Assembly (NCBI GenBank): GCA_016719615.1
Contig: JADJYQ010000006.1
Location: forward strand, 310,001 to 374,000
From: Saprospiraceae bacterium
GTDB taxonomy: Bacteria; Bacteroidota; Bacteroidia; Chitinophagales; Saprospiraceae
Direction of reading: 5' to 3'
DNA length: 64,000 nucleotides
The position numbers and the translations under genes were made by a program. Under the pieces are notes generated by a model. It made no database searches. It was not told the origin of the DNA and saw only the letters and a list, made by a program, of their open reading frames with translations. Each line of letters starts with the position of its first letter. The first letter of the stretch is position 1. Below, piece after piece: positions 34,740 to 44,074 of this stretch.

Positions 34740-34925
34740 CAATAGTCAACAGTTAATAATAAAATATTCCTATAAGCCTAAATGCCAATTAGCCTACATT
34801 CCTTCAAGTAGGCAACAGTCAAAAATAAAATATTCCTACAATCCTAAACGCCTAAATGCCTATAGGCCTAGATGCAGGCAATAGTCAACAGTTAATAATA
34901 AAATACTCCTACAAGCCTAAATGCC
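34740..34925. repeat. Imperfect tandem array of a ~47-bp unit
   Basis: Three related units at 34740-34786, 34813-34860 and 34879-34925 share the core CAAYAGTCAACAGTTAATAA...TATTCCTAYAAGCCTAAATGCC. The array fills much of the gap between cysS and comM. A short inverted repeat CCCGACAT (34927-34934) / ATGTCGGG (34966-34973) follows. Confidence 0.75.
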
Positions 34926-34995
34926 TCCCGACATTCTGCAGTTATTGCAAATAAGAAGTTTATTTATGTCGGGAAAGCCTACACTCCTCCTGACA

Positions 34996-36552
34996 TCATC
35001 CCGCCCAACCCTCCCGGTCCAGACTTCTGAAGTGAATCGCTTCCGATAAATGTTCGATTCGGATCGAATCACTGTTGTCCAAATCTGCGATCGTGCGCGA
35101 AACTTTCAAGATTCGGTCATAAGCCCTTGCTGATAACTGTAACCTGTTCATAGCATTTTTTAAGAGGGCGGAGCCATCTGCACTGATCTCACAAATTTTA
35201 TAAACAGCACCCGAGGGAATTTGCGCATTAAAATGAATGAAAGGGTTGGTTTGGAAACGATGTTGCTGGCGTTCTCTGGCGAATAAGACCCTTTGTCGGA
35301 TTTGAGTAGAAGCCTCCAGTGTTGCATTGCGGTCCAACAATTGTTCGGAACTAACGGGCGTTACTTCGACATGTAAATCAATGCGGTCTAATAAGGGACC
35401 GCTGATACGGCTGAGGTATTTTTTGACAACGCCGGGGCCACAAACGCATTCTTTTTCGGGATGATTGTAATATCCGCAGGGGCAGGGATTCATGCTCGCT
35501 ACCAACATAAAACTAGCGGGATAGTCTAGCGATGTTTTTGCGCGGGATATGGTGACTTTTCGATCTTCCATGGGTTGGCGAAGGACTTCTAAAACGGCCC
35601 TTTTAAATTCGGGCAATTCATCTAAAAACAAAACCCCGTTGTGCGCCAGTGAAATTTCTCCGGGCATCGGATTAGAGCCACCCCCAACCAATGCAACATC
35701 GCTGATCGTATGATGCGGTGATCTGAAGGGCCTGTAGCGCACCAATCCGCTGTTTTGTGGGAGAATGCCTGCAACGGAGTGAATTTTAGTCGTCTCCAGA
35801 GCTTCTTCCATGGATATCGGTGGCAGAATTCCGGGTAGCCTTTTCGCTAACATGGTTTTTCCGGCACCCGGCGGACCAATGAGAATCAAATTGTGTCCTC
35901 CTGCTGCTGCGATCTCCATGGCCCGTTTGATATTTTCTTGTCCGCGGACATCGTTAAAATCATCTAAAGGGATATTTAATGGATGATGAACAATCTCTGA
36001 ATCTGTTTCTTTAAAGGGTTCAATCGAAAGGCGGCCATCCAGAAAAGCGATCACATCTTTTAAATTATCTACAGCGATAATGTCCAGTTGATCGACGATG
36101 GCTGCTTCGCGGGCATTTTCTTTGGGAATGATAATCCCCTGGAACTGTTCTTTGTATGCAAGAATAGCCATTGGCAAGACACCCTTCACAGGCCTTACAC
36201 CACCGTCCAGGCTGAGCTCCCCCATCATGAGATAATGGCGAATACGGTCTTCATTCATTTGAAGGGTAGCAGCCAATATTCCAATTGCAATGGGCAAATC
36301 ATAAGCAGAACCCTCTTTGCGAATATCGGCTGGCGCCAGATTGATGATCAGCTTCAAACGAGGATAGTGATATGCACTCGATCGTATAGCAGATTCAATG
36401 CGTTGCGCACCTTCTTTTATCGCATTATCGGGCAAACCAACCGTAAAATAGTTGTTTTTACCTGGCGTAATGGCTCCTCCCGGATTCACTTCAATCGTGA
36501 TAGGACAAGCATCCACACCATAGACGGCGGCAGAGTAAGACTTAACTAACAT
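34996..36552 (-). CDS. comM: YifB/ComM family Mg-chelatase-like AAA+ ATPase
   Basis: 518 aa, the family's usual length. An N-terminal Lon-like ChlI domain (MLVKSYSAAVYGVDACPI ... INLAPADIRKEGSAYDLPIA) precedes the AAA+ core with Walker A GPPGAGKT at 226-233 and sensor strings SLAHNGVLFLDELPEF. A zinc-finger-like PCPCGYYNHPEKECVCG and the C-terminal Mg-chelatase helix bundle follow. In naturally competent bacteria ComM is a branch-migration helicase for integrating taken-up DNA; whether this strain is competent is unknown. An imperfect copy of the ACTAAC palindrome overlaps the start codon. Confidence 0.95.
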   Translation of the reverse strand: MLVKSYSAAVYGVDACPITIEVNPGGAITPGKNNYFTVGLPDNAIKEGAQRIESAIRSSAYHYPRLKLIINLAPADIRKEGSAYDLPIAIGILAATLQMNEDRIRHYLMMGELSLDGGVRPVKGVLPMAILAYKEQFQGIIIPKENAREAAIVDQLDIIAVDNLKDVIAFLDGRLSIEPFKETDSEIVHHPLNIPLDDFNDVRGQENIKRAMEIAAAGGHNLILIGPPGAGKTMLAKRLPGILPPISMEEALETTKIHSVAGILPQNSGLVRYRPFRSPHHTISDVALVGGGSNPMPGEISLAHNGVLFLDELPEFKRAVLEVLRQPMEDRKVTISRAKTSLDYPASFMLVASMNPCPCGYYNHPEKECVCGPGVVKKYLSRISGPLLDRIDLHVEVTPVSSEQLLDRNATLEASTQIRQRVLFARERQQHRFQTNPFIHFNAQIPSGAVYKICEISADGSALLKNAMNRLQLSARAYDRILKVSRTIADLDNSDSIRIEHLSEAIHFRSLDREGWAG

Positions 36553-36890
36553 GTGTCAGTATTAGGGTGTTTTATGAACTATTTGAATTTCAAAGAAACA
36601 AGAAATTTAGCTATCAAATTAAGGCATTTATTAAAGTGGGTGATTTATTGATTAAATTGCGTGTAAGGCATATTTAAAAAATTAGTTAAGGTATTTATAG
36701 AAGAATCTAAATTTACGAAATAAAGTTCATTTAGTATTATCATCCTATAGTAATGGGAATTTGAGATATTTTATAAATTTATTATATTGAATAAATTGAT
36801 ATGGTTTTTTCAATTATCTTTTAATAAACCAACTCTGAAAATTAATAAATTTTGGACTAATTTTGCAAATAAATTTTAAACAAATATTAA
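36553..36890. other. AT-rich intergenic gap
   Basis: 338 bases of very AT-rich sequence between two divergent genes. No open frame or hairpin stands out. TAATTTTG at 36858-36865 matches TAnnTTTG on the plus strand, 25 bases before the next gene, and could be its -7 element. Confidence 0.45.
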
Positions 36891-38105
36891 GTGTTAAACC
36901 ATATAACATATATTAAAGACAAAAGCCTTGATTGGATTTTATTGATACATGGATTTGGAGGATCAACCAATTCATGGAAAAATCAAATATCTTTTTTTAA
37001 TGAGAAATATAATTTATTAATTGTGGATTTACCAGGTCATGGAAAATCTTTGGTAGATTCTAATGTTGACTTGACATTTGAAAACATTTCTGATTATATA
37101 AATGAAATATTATTATTTAATAAAGTAAATAAAGTTAATTTAATTGGTATTTCACTTGGAGCTACAATAGCTCTTTCTTTTGCAAAAATTAATCCTGAAA
37201 AAGTAACAAGTCTTATTTTATCTGGTGCCATAGTTTTTATAAATAAGAGACTATCTTTTTTAATATTAATTGCTTCTACACTTTCAAAAATTTTTGGACC
37301 AAGGCGAGTTTATAAACTTTCTGTGTTTTTAGTATTACCTAAAAAAAGTCAAGTCGAGTTTCGGAAAGAATTTATAAAAGAATCAATGAATTTAACGAAA
37401 GAAGATTATAAGAGTTGGGTTAAGTTGATATTGAACTTAAAGAATAATTTAAATAATTTGTTGTATACACCTTTAAATACTAAGTGTTTAATAACTATGG
37501 GAAAATCGGATTATTTCTTTTTGCCATCAATTAGGTATTTTATGGAGAACCATAAATATGTAAAGCTAAAATTGTTTAATAATAGTGGCCATGTATTAAA
37601 CCTAGAAAACAATGAACTGTTTGTGAAAACATGTTTAAATTTTATTGAATGCAATTCGGGTATTATAGAAGCTGATAATAACATTTATAAAAATGATAAA
37701 ATTGAATTATTATATAATTATAAATTTAGTGCAGTTAAGGAAGCTGGTGATGGATTGTTCAAAATATTGACTTTATATTTAACAGCGTTATCTGCTATAA
37801 TTGTTTATATATTTTCTGAAAACCCGGATACCGAAAATATTTACTTTAAATTAATATTTAAAATACTATTTATGGTATCAATATTTGTAATGTTGATTAC
37901 CCCCTTAATAGTTTATGGCATATTTAAAGGTGTAAAATCTATTGAAAGGTTATTAAAATTTTCGGATTATAGCTTATTTCAGGTTGCTAAAATGGATGAA
38001 TTCACTCGACGAGGAGTTCGTACTATTTATTTTATTGGCTTAATGATGGTAGTTTTAATCTTGTGTATAATTTTTGTATTATGGCCTTTTATAAATATTC
38101 TGTAA
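36891..38105 (+). CDS. Alpha/beta hydrolase fused to a C-terminal membrane domain
   Basis: 404 aa from a GTG start, consistent with the N-terminal strand order of the fold. Residues about 1-260 form an alpha/beta hydrolase: HGFGGS (oxyanion region), nucleophile Ser in GISLGA, a probable Asp in MGKSDYFF and catalytic His in NNSGHVLNLE. The last ~130 residues hold three hydrophobic helices (KILTLYLTALSAIIVYIF, KILFMVSIFVMLITPLIVY, FIGLMMVVLILCIIFVLW), an unusual fusion. Base composition is visibly more AT-rich than in the neighbouring comM and aspS, with heavy AAA/TTT/ATT codon use, suggesting horizontal gain. The substrate is unknown. Confidence 0.8.
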   Translation: MLNHITYIKDKSLDWILLIHGFGGSTNSWKNQISFFNEKYNLLIVDLPGHGKSLVDSNVDLTFENISDYINEILLFNKVNKVNLIGISLGATIALSFAKINPEKVTSLILSGAIVFINKRLSFLILIASTLSKIFGPRRVYKLSVFLVLPKKSQVEFRKEFIKESMNLTKEDYKSWVKLILNLKNNLNNLLYTPLNTKCLITMGKSDYFFLPSIRYFMENHKYVKLKLFNNSGHVLNLENNELFVKTCLNFIECNSGIIEADNNIYKNDKIELLYNYKFSAVKEAGDGLFKILTLYLTALSAIIVYIFSENPDTENIYFKLIFKILFMVSIFVMLITPLIVYGIFKGVKSIERLLKFSDYSLFQVAKMDEFTRRGVRTIYFIGLMMVVLILCIIFVLWPFINIL

Positions 38106-38257
38106 TAAAAATATTAAATATACTAATTTATAAATAGATGTTTGTTGGTTATTTTAACATATTATTATTTTTAGGAATAGAAAGCAATAAATAGTTCCTT
38201 GTTTAAGCAAATAGAGTCTAAATTAAATTCAATTTTAGTTTCATTGATTCAAAGGAT

Positions 38258-38265
38258 TACCTTTG
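38258..38265 (+). promoter_or_regulatory. -7 element of aspS
   Basis: TACCTTTG, an exact TAnnTTTG match, 16 bases before the aspS ATG, implying a short leader. Confidence 0.45.
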
Positions 38266-38281
38266 TTGAATATTTTTTACA

Positions 38282-40048
38282 ATGTACAGAACACATACTT
38301 GTGGCGAATTGAGAATGCAAAACGTCGGACAAAAGGTCACGCTGGCAGGCTGGGTCCAGATATTGAGAAACCTGGGAGGTATGAGTTTTATCGACTTACG
38401 AGACCGGTATGGCATCACCCAGCTGGCGTTTAATATGGAAGATCAGGCGGAATTATGCAATAAGGCCAGACAATGCGGCCGGGAATACGTCATACAGGCC
38501 TCGGGCACCGTATGTGAACGCTCCAGTAAGAATCCCAATCGCGCTACCGGAGATATTGAAATCAAAGTAGAAGAATTGATCATCCTCAACAGTTCGGAAG
38601 TTCCTCCATTTACCATTGAAGACGAAAGTGATGGCGGTGACGAACTGCGACTGAAATACAGATATCTGGATATCAGAAGAACACCCATCAAAGAAAAAAT
38701 CATGTTCAGACATCGCCTCGCTTTAGAAATCCGCAAATTTTTAAGCGAGCAAGGTTTTCTCGAAATAGAAACACCATACCTCATCAAATCGACACCTGAA
38801 GGTGCAAGAGATTTTATCGTCCCCAGCAGGATGAATCCAGGTCAATTTTATGCACTTCCTCAATCACCACAAACTTTCAAACAAATTTTGATGGTGGGTG
38901 GAATGGACAAATATTTTCAAATCGTGCGTTGTTTCAGAGATGAAGATTTGAGAGCAGACCGCCAACCTGAATTTACACAAGTTGATTGTGAAATGGCATT
39001 TGTAGAGCGCGAAGATATTTTGCAAATGTTTGAGGCTTTGGTCAAACATACATTCAAGATCTGTTTGAATGTAGAGCTTGGCGAATTTCCCAGGATGTTA
39101 TACGAAGATGCCCTGGAATATTATGGTTCCGACAAACCGGATCTGCGCTTCGACATGAAATTTCATGACCTGATTTCCATGAAAGGAAATGGATTTTCTT
39201 TGATCGATGATGCCCAATGCATTAAGGGATTTGTCGCGACAGAAAGTGATACTTTTTTTACCAACAAAGAATTAAATGCCTTGACAGACTGGGTCAAACG
39301 GCCACAGATCGGAGCCAAAGGTTTAATTTATGTAAAATTCGGAAGCGAAGGAATCAAGTCCACCATTGGAAAATTTTATACAGACGAACAACTGTTAGTT
39401 ATAGGAAATGCAATAGGTGCACAAACAGGAGATACCCTTTTCATCCTTTTAGGCGAACGGGACTCCACCTTAAAGCAATTGGGCGAATTGCGTTTGGAAG
39501 TTGCGCGTCGTTTGGATCGCATTCCGGCGGGCGTGTTCAAACCCTTGTGGGTATTGGATTTTCCTTTGTTGGAATGGGATGATGACGCACAGCGGTTTTT
39601 CGCCATGCATCATCCGTTTACCAGTCCACTACCGGAAGACCTTGACAAAATGCAAAGCAAAGAAAAAGAAGTGCTGGCCAGTATTCATGCAGCAGCTTAT
39701 GACATGGTCATCAATGGTTCTGAATTGGGTGGGGGTTCTATCAGAATTCACAACCGGGAATTACAGGAACGAAATTTTGAGATCCTGGGCTTCACCAAAG
39801 AGGAAGCAGAGCGCCAGTTTGGCTTTTTACTGGGCGCTTTTGCTTATGGCGCACCCCCGCATGGCGGTATCGCTTTTGGATTGGACAGGCTTTGTTCGGT
39901 CATGGACGGAAGTTCTTCCATTCGCGATTACATTGCGTTCCCTAAAAACAACATGGGTCGCGATACGATGATTGATGCGCCTTCAGAAGTCGATGACAAA
40001 CAATTGAATGAATTGAATATCGGAGTGATACGAACGAATGTTAGTTAG
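38282..40048 (+). CDS. aspS: Aspartyl-tRNA synthetase
   Basis: A 588-aa class II synthetase of the bacterial type. The N-terminal OB-fold anticodon domain includes VTLAGWVQILRNLGGMSFID. Motif 2 reads FRDEDLRADRQPEFTQVD and motif 3 GIAFGLDRL. The GAD insertion domain between motifs 2 and 3 gives the bacterial length. Whether it is strictly Asp-specific or also charges tRNA-Asn cannot be judged here; no gatCAB genes are in view. An imperfect copy of the dispersed palindrome (40030-40045) overlaps the last codons before the stop. Confidence 0.97.
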   Translation: MYRTHTCGELRMQNVGQKVTLAGWVQILRNLGGMSFIDLRDRYGITQLAFNMEDQAELCNKARQCGREYVIQASGTVCERSSKNPNRATGDIEIKVEELIILNSSEVPPFTIEDESDGGDELRLKYRYLDIRRTPIKEKIMFRHRLALEIRKFLSEQGFLEIETPYLIKSTPEGARDFIVPSRMNPGQFYALPQSPQTFKQILMVGGMDKYFQIVRCFRDEDLRADRQPEFTQVDCEMAFVEREDILQMFEALVKHTFKICLNVELGEFPRMLYEDALEYYGSDKPDLRFDMKFHDLISMKGNGFSLIDDAQCIKGFVATESDTFFTNKELNALTDWVKRPQIGAKGLIYVKFGSEGIKSTIGKFYTDEQLLVIGNAIGAQTGDTLFILLGERDSTLKQLGELRLEVARRLDRIPAGVFKPLWVLDFPLLEWDDDAQRFFAMHHPFTSPLPEDLDKMQSKEKEVLASIHAAAYDMVINGSELGGGSIRIHNRELQERNFEILGFTKEEAERQFGFLLGAFAYGAPPHGGIAFGLDRLCSVMDGSSSIRDYIAFPKNNMGRDTMIDAPSEVDDKQLNELNIGVIRTNVS

Positions 40049-40754
40049 GATGAAGTGAGTAGCGGAGTTTAGGCAAAAGCTTAAAGGAAAAAGGCAGAAG
40101 AGGAAAAATATTTTTTATGGTAAGTTTAAATTCATTCCAGACGCTGAGCGTAGTCTTTATCCCGCTTTCTATGATTACTTAAAACCAATGGTGTGTTTAA
40201 AAGCGGGATCTGCTTGAATGATTGGAAAACTCCGTTTTCCGAACGAATGATAGATCGAAGTTTCAACATTTTTCATGTACATGGGATAATATTATTTATC
40301 CTTAAGTAAATGGATTCTTCAAAAGGCATTTCAGCATAACGGGCAATTTGAAAGTTAACGAATAGGAGATAAAAATTTCGGAAACGGAAATTGCTTTATT
40401 AGCTGAATATGGGAATAGTCTATCGCGATGTTCATCTTTTAAAAATGGATTATTTCTGTCTTTTTATGGAATCTGATTCCATAAAATTCCATTTTTTTAT
40501 CAAATGATAACAAGAATTGCTGGGTAAAAGCTTATGGATCGGGCCTCTAAGTTCAAGGCTGTAGCTGTGACCGGGCCTCGTCAAACGGGGAAAACTACGC
40601 TTATTCAAAGTTTAAAGATAAAACTTGAATTTCAATATAAATATTTGCCATAGAAAGCAATCTAATTATAAGTAGGTTTAAAAATGCTTCGGGAATTCAA
40701 ATTGTGAAAACAGGAACGCAATGGAATACACCAATTGGATTGATTAAATCCCCT
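40049..40754. other. Intergenic region with an ATPase gene remnant
   Basis: 706 bases with no intact gene. The only recognisable content is the DUF4143-type ATPase remnant at 40504-40653, listed separately; the rest shows no repeats or hairpins. Confidence 0.6.
40504..40653 (+). pseudogene. N-terminal remnant of a DUF4143-type AAA ATPase
   Basis: Starting at ATG 40504 the frame reads MITRIAG, hits TAA at 40525-40527, then continues in frame as KLMDRASKFKAVAVTGPRQTGKTTLIQSL and stops at 40651. The string VTGPRQTGKTTL is the Walker A region typical of the ~380-aa ATPases with a C-terminal DUF4143 domain. The early stop and the loss of everything after Walker A mark it as a decayed copy. These ATPases are often present in many dispensable copies. 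Confidence 0.75.
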
Positions 40755-41186
40755 TCACACCAAATCCCACAGCTCATAAGGTGTCTCTGCACCCTTTTCT
40801 AAATAAAGTTTCAATACCCTTAGATAAGTTGCCCAACAATAGGAAGAAACCCTGAAATGTTTATTGGCTTCTTTCCAATCGCGGTGGGCAAATTCAATTT
40901 CCGTGCCGTTATTAACAGAGCGCAATTGTAAACTAACGATTGTATGCATCCAGTCTTCTTGTGCATCTGTCATTAAAAATTCAATGTGGTGTGGGGGATT
41001 ATAAATGCGGATGCTTCCCTTCCAAATATATTCAGGTGTAAAGAAAAATTCATATTCTTCTTCCGGACCCGGAGTTCCGCGACAGGATTGGGTCCACCAT
41101 TTGTCTAATCCTGGGGCTTGTGAAACAGCTTGAAATACGGTTTCAAGGGGAGCTTGAATGTAAAATGCATGTAAAATGTCCGGCAT
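40755..41186 (-). CDS. SRPBCC / AHSA1-domain protein
   Basis: 143 aa with the AHSA1 fold signature: N-terminal IQAPLETVFQAVSQAPGLDKWWTQ, central IEFLMTD and a C-terminal helix AFxxx-like stretch NKHFRVSSYCWATYLRVLKLYLE. These proteins bind hydrophobic ligands or act as uncharacterised stress proteins; no ligand can be inferred. The gene follows an unrelated membrane-protein gene on the same strand with a 34-base gap. Confidence 0.85.
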   Translation of the reverse strand: MPDILHAFYIQAPLETVFQAVSQAPGLDKWWTQSCRGTPGPEEEYEFFFTPEYIWKGSIRIYNPPHHIEFLMTDAQEDWMHTIVSLQLRSVNNGTEIEFAHRDWKEANKHFRVSSYCWATYLRVLKLYLEKGAETPYELWDLV

Positions 41187-41220
41187 AAATCTGAATTTAC
41201 AAAGTTGATAAATATATAGA

Positions 41221-41613
41221 TCAACGTATAAAATGTGACATCAGATACACAATATATGCAAATCCGGTAAGTGCTAATAACAAGGAAACGATTCCTGCTT
41301 TTTTCGAATGCAACCAGCCACTGAGTCCAATGCAGGTGATCAAAGCGACAATTCCCAAAAGAAACAACATGGAAAGTGTTTTGTGATGCTGTCTGAGTAA
41401 TTCACCGATGTTTTCTGTTTCGCGATGTTCGTTGATGGCGATAAAAGACCAGCCCAATGTGCATACAAACATGCAAATGGTGGAAGCAATGGAAAGCATC
41501 AGCACGGGCATATAAATTTTATGTGGTCTGGGTTGAAAGACCACTGCAGCAAAGAAGGTAAATGCAAATCCTCCAAGGATGGATGATATCAGAGCTAATT
41601 GTTGGTAGATCAT
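41221..41613 (-). CDS. Small four-helix membrane protein, unknown
   Basis: 130 aa, with about four predicted helices: LALISSILGGFAFTFFAAVVF, IYMPVLMLSIASTICMFVC, LSMLFLLGIVALITCIGL and AGIVSLLLALTGFAYIVYL. No family is recognised. It lies between an LVIVD-repeat gene and an SRPBCC gene on the same strand; the gaps of 52 and 34 bases allow co-transcription. Confidence 0.65.
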   Translation of the reverse strand: MIYQQLALISSILGGFAFTFFAAVVFQPRPHKIYMPVLMLSIASTICMFVCTLGWSFIAINEHRETENIGELLRQHHKTLSMLFLLGIVALITCIGLSGWLHSKKAGIVSLLLALTGFAYIVYLMSHFIR

Positions 41614-41665
41614 AAAATTTTAACTTCTGTGATCATGCAAATTTTAAAATAAATGTACATTTCAT

Positions 41666-43108
41666 TCAATTTGAAATTAAAATAGGCTGGGTCGAAATGC
41701 GATGGTTGGTTTCCAAGCTTATGTAATAAACTGCATTTGACAAATGCGGATTAAAATTTAATTGATACATTGTGGAGAAACTTTTCGAATAAACGAGATG
41801 ACCAAGGGTTGAAAATATTTTTACTTTTAATGAAGGTGTATAATTTTGAACCTGGATATTTATGATACCGTCTGGACCAAAGCTAATTTTGGCCAGATCA
41901 TCACTCAATTGTTTATCATTTTGAGAGTTTGTAATCGTACAAGCAGGTATTTCATATACCCTGAATCCGGTATAGTTGGAATGAGGTGGAAAAAATGGAG
42001 ACCAGATATAACTAAGATAAATCTTTTCATCAAAATAGTCTAATCCCCAGGTACCGTAGTCATCTGCAGCGCTTCCAACAATACCGCAGGTTTGTGGATT
42101 GGAAGGATTCTTTACATCCACGATCACGGCATCAGATTTTCCGGCAGATAAATAGATTAAATTACATATAGGATCATAGGCTATTTCATTTGCATGACCT
42201 TTGGAAGCGGCCCAGGTATTGAAATCATTGGTTGCCGGAGCCCAATCTTCGGGATGCCACCAGGCTTTGTGCCGGATATTTAAAGGATTCGAAATATCTA
42301 AAATTTCCATGCCGTAATAATCGATAGATACATAAGCCAGATGATGATCTATAATAATATGGTTGTAAGCAGTTGCGTAATTGATCAGATTTGAAAAACA
42401 ATATTTAGAAACTTCTTTTGGTGAATCAGGTTTGGAAACATCAACTACTCTCAGACCACCTCTGTCATAACACACATAAGCATATTGATCTTTCACCCAG
42501 ATGCCCCTCGCATTGTAGGCTGTAGCATTGCTCGAATCCTTATGTGGAAAATCATTTCCGAATTTGAGCTGGCTCACAAATTGGATATTTCTTTTGTCTT
42601 TGATATCCAGAATTATCAATCCATTGCTCATACCGGCGAGATATGCCAGGTCCCCATCTATATAAATGGCGGCCCCACCACCCGGCATCGCATCCAAAAA
42701 CAGCGTATCGGCAATTTTAATTTGAGCGGGATTGCTTACATCCAGAATAGCAAAACCTACCGTTTCATTGGTATTCCAAATATCACCTAAACTCAAATAG
42801 ACATAAGCTCCTTCCTGTTGAATAAAAATAACATCCCGGCTGCCGAAAGTGGCAGCATTCATTTGTTGTATCAATTGGGGAACGGTAGAAGTCGTCGAAA
42901 ATATTTTTAATCCGCCATCTTTGCTTGTTGCATATAACAAATCTCGCCCCAAACGGTCTTTACGAAGCGATAGGAAATTGCCGAATGCGGGGTTGTCAAA
43001 ATATTCAGTCTGTATTTTGATCTGTGAAGTATCTATTGAACATTGAGCCTTTAGATGAATACAAACAAAGACTAAAGAAATACAGATCCAGTATTTATAA
43101 AAAAACAT
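41666..43108 (-). CDS. Secreted LVIVD-repeat protein with T9SS sorting signal
   Basis: 480 aa with a signal peptide (ISLVFVCIHLKAQ). At least five LVIVD-type repeats are visible: FAILDVSNPAQIKIADTL, LIILDIKDKRNIQFVSQL, LRVVDVSKPDSPKEVS, MEILDISNPLNIRHKAW and AVIVDVKNPSNPQTCG. Such repeats build beta-propellers that are usually found on the cell surface. The C-terminal ~75 residues (VKIFSTLGHLVYSKSF ... AVYYISLE) resemble a T9SS sorting domain, though the usual PNP motif is not seen. A -7 match lies six bases before the ATG. Confidence 0.85.
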   Translation of the reverse strand: MFFYKYWICISLVFVCIHLKAQCSIDTSQIKIQTEYFDNPAFGNFLSLRKDRLGRDLLYATSKDGGLKIFSTTSTVPQLIQQMNAATFGSRDVIFIQQEGAYVYLSLGDIWNTNETVGFAILDVSNPAQIKIADTLFLDAMPGGGAAIYIDGDLAYLAGMSNGLIILDIKDKRNIQFVSQLKFGNDFPHKDSSNATAYNARGIWVKDQYAYVCYDRGGLRVVDVSKPDSPKEVSKYCFSNLINYATAYNHIIIDHHLAYVSIDYYGMEILDISNPLNIRHKAWWHPEDWAPATNDFNTWAASKGHANEIAYDPICNLIYLSAGKSDAVIVDVKNPSNPQTCGIVGSAADDYGTWGLDYFDEKIYLSYIWSPFFPPHSNYTGFRVYEIPACTITNSQNDKQLSDDLAKISFGPDGIINIQVQNYTPSLKVKIFSTLGHLVYSKSFSTMYQLNFNPHLSNAVYYISLETNHRISTQPILISN

Positions 43109-43114
43109 CTAATA

Positions 43115-43122
43115 CAAATGTA
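43115..43122 (-). promoter_or_regulatory. -7 element abutting the LVIVD gene start
   Basis: The minus strand reads TACATTTG (TAnnTTTG), six bases before the ATG at 43108. Confidence 0.35.
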
Positions 43123-43233
43123 CTCAATTTGCATTTAATAAATAAGCATCATGTTTTAGTTGATTGTTGAAGTAGTTTATTGGATTTTATTTGCAATTCT
43201 CCTTTACAACATTTTCAAGTATTGAGAAAGCCA

Positions 43234-44073
43234 TCAAGCTCTGAGCAAAGCCTCAATCTCAAATTTTCGCATTTGCATAAAAGCGGCAATCACGCGTGGC
43301 GCTCTTTCAGGGTCCTGCATGAGTTCTCCAAGAATTTCCGGAACGATTTGCCAGGAAACTCCAAATTCATCTTTCAGCCAGCCGCACATACTTTCACTTC
43401 CGTTTTCTGTGAGCGCGCTCCAATAGCGATCTATTTCGGATTGGTCTGCGCATTCAACAACGAGCGATAAACCTTCTGTGAAATGAAAGGCATGCGGAAT
43501 GGGGCTGTCCATAGCCATAAAGACCTGACCCGATAATGTGAATTGCGAATGTTTTACATAGCTTTCTGGGGCTTCTTCATTTGCACTAAAATTTAAAATA
43601 CCAACGATGGAGCTCTTTTCAAAAACCGAGGTGTATTTATGGATGGCTTGCTGCGCTTTTCCGGCTTGTTCATTGGTAAACATGAGCAGCGGCGTAAACT
43701 TTTGACCTACTTCTTCCATTTTGCCCATATACAATTGCCAGCTTACACCAAATCTATCCTGTACCCATGCATATTTTTGACTCCATTCATATGTATCCAA
43801 AGGCATCAGGATGTTTCCGGAATCGGATAAGGAGTGAAAATATTTTTCGACTTCTGCGGCTGTTTCGCAGACTACAAAAAACGAAATGCTGGGATTGGGC
43901 GGATACTGTGGTCCGGCATTGAGAAACATAAACTTTTCTCCATGTAAATAAAGCATCAAAACCATCGGAGAATCCGTTTCAACAGTTCCATTTCCGAAAG
44001 TATCTATATAAAATGCAGCAGCTTCTTTTGCGTTTCCATTGGACCAAATGCAAGGATAAATTTTTTGTTTCAT
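43234..44073 (-). CDS. Tandem PhnB-like VOC protein
   Basis: 279 aa with two copies of the PhnB-type glyoxalase/VOC domain, also annotated as 3-demethylubiquinone methyltransferase-like although they are not methyltransferases. The first starts IYPCIWSNGNAKEAAAFYIDTFG and ends RFGVSWQLY. The second starts FTPLLMFTNEQAGKAQQAIHKYTSVF and ends EFGVSWQIV. It starts one base after the SRPBCC stop, so it is the last gene of a VOC-SRPBCC-VOC operon. Function is unknown; such clusters often relate to antibiotic or stress responses. Confidence 0.88.
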   Translation of the reverse strand: MKQKIYPCIWSNGNAKEAAAFYIDTFGNGTVETDSPMVLMLYLHGEKFMFLNAGPQYPPNPSISFFVVCETAAEVEKYFHSLSDSGNILMPLDTYEWSQKYAWVQDRFGVSWQLYMGKMEEVGQKFTPLLMFTNEQAGKAQQAIHKYTSVFEKSSIVGILNFSANEEAPESYVKHSQFTLSGQVFMAMDSPIPHAFHFTEGLSLVVECADQSEIDRYWSALTENGSESMCGWLKDEFGVSWQIVPEILGELMQDPERAPRVIAAFMQMRKFEIEALLRA

Positions 44074-44074
44074 T

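Noticed and set aside
38443..38787. Minus-strand open frames inside aspS and similar antisense frames elsewhere
   Set aside because: They are shadows of the real genes: the composition is biased and there are no plausible starts or domains.
40049..40500. Small genes in the aspS-SRPBCC gap
   Set aside because: Open frames there are short and lack protein-like composition; only the ATPase remnant further downstream is recognisable.
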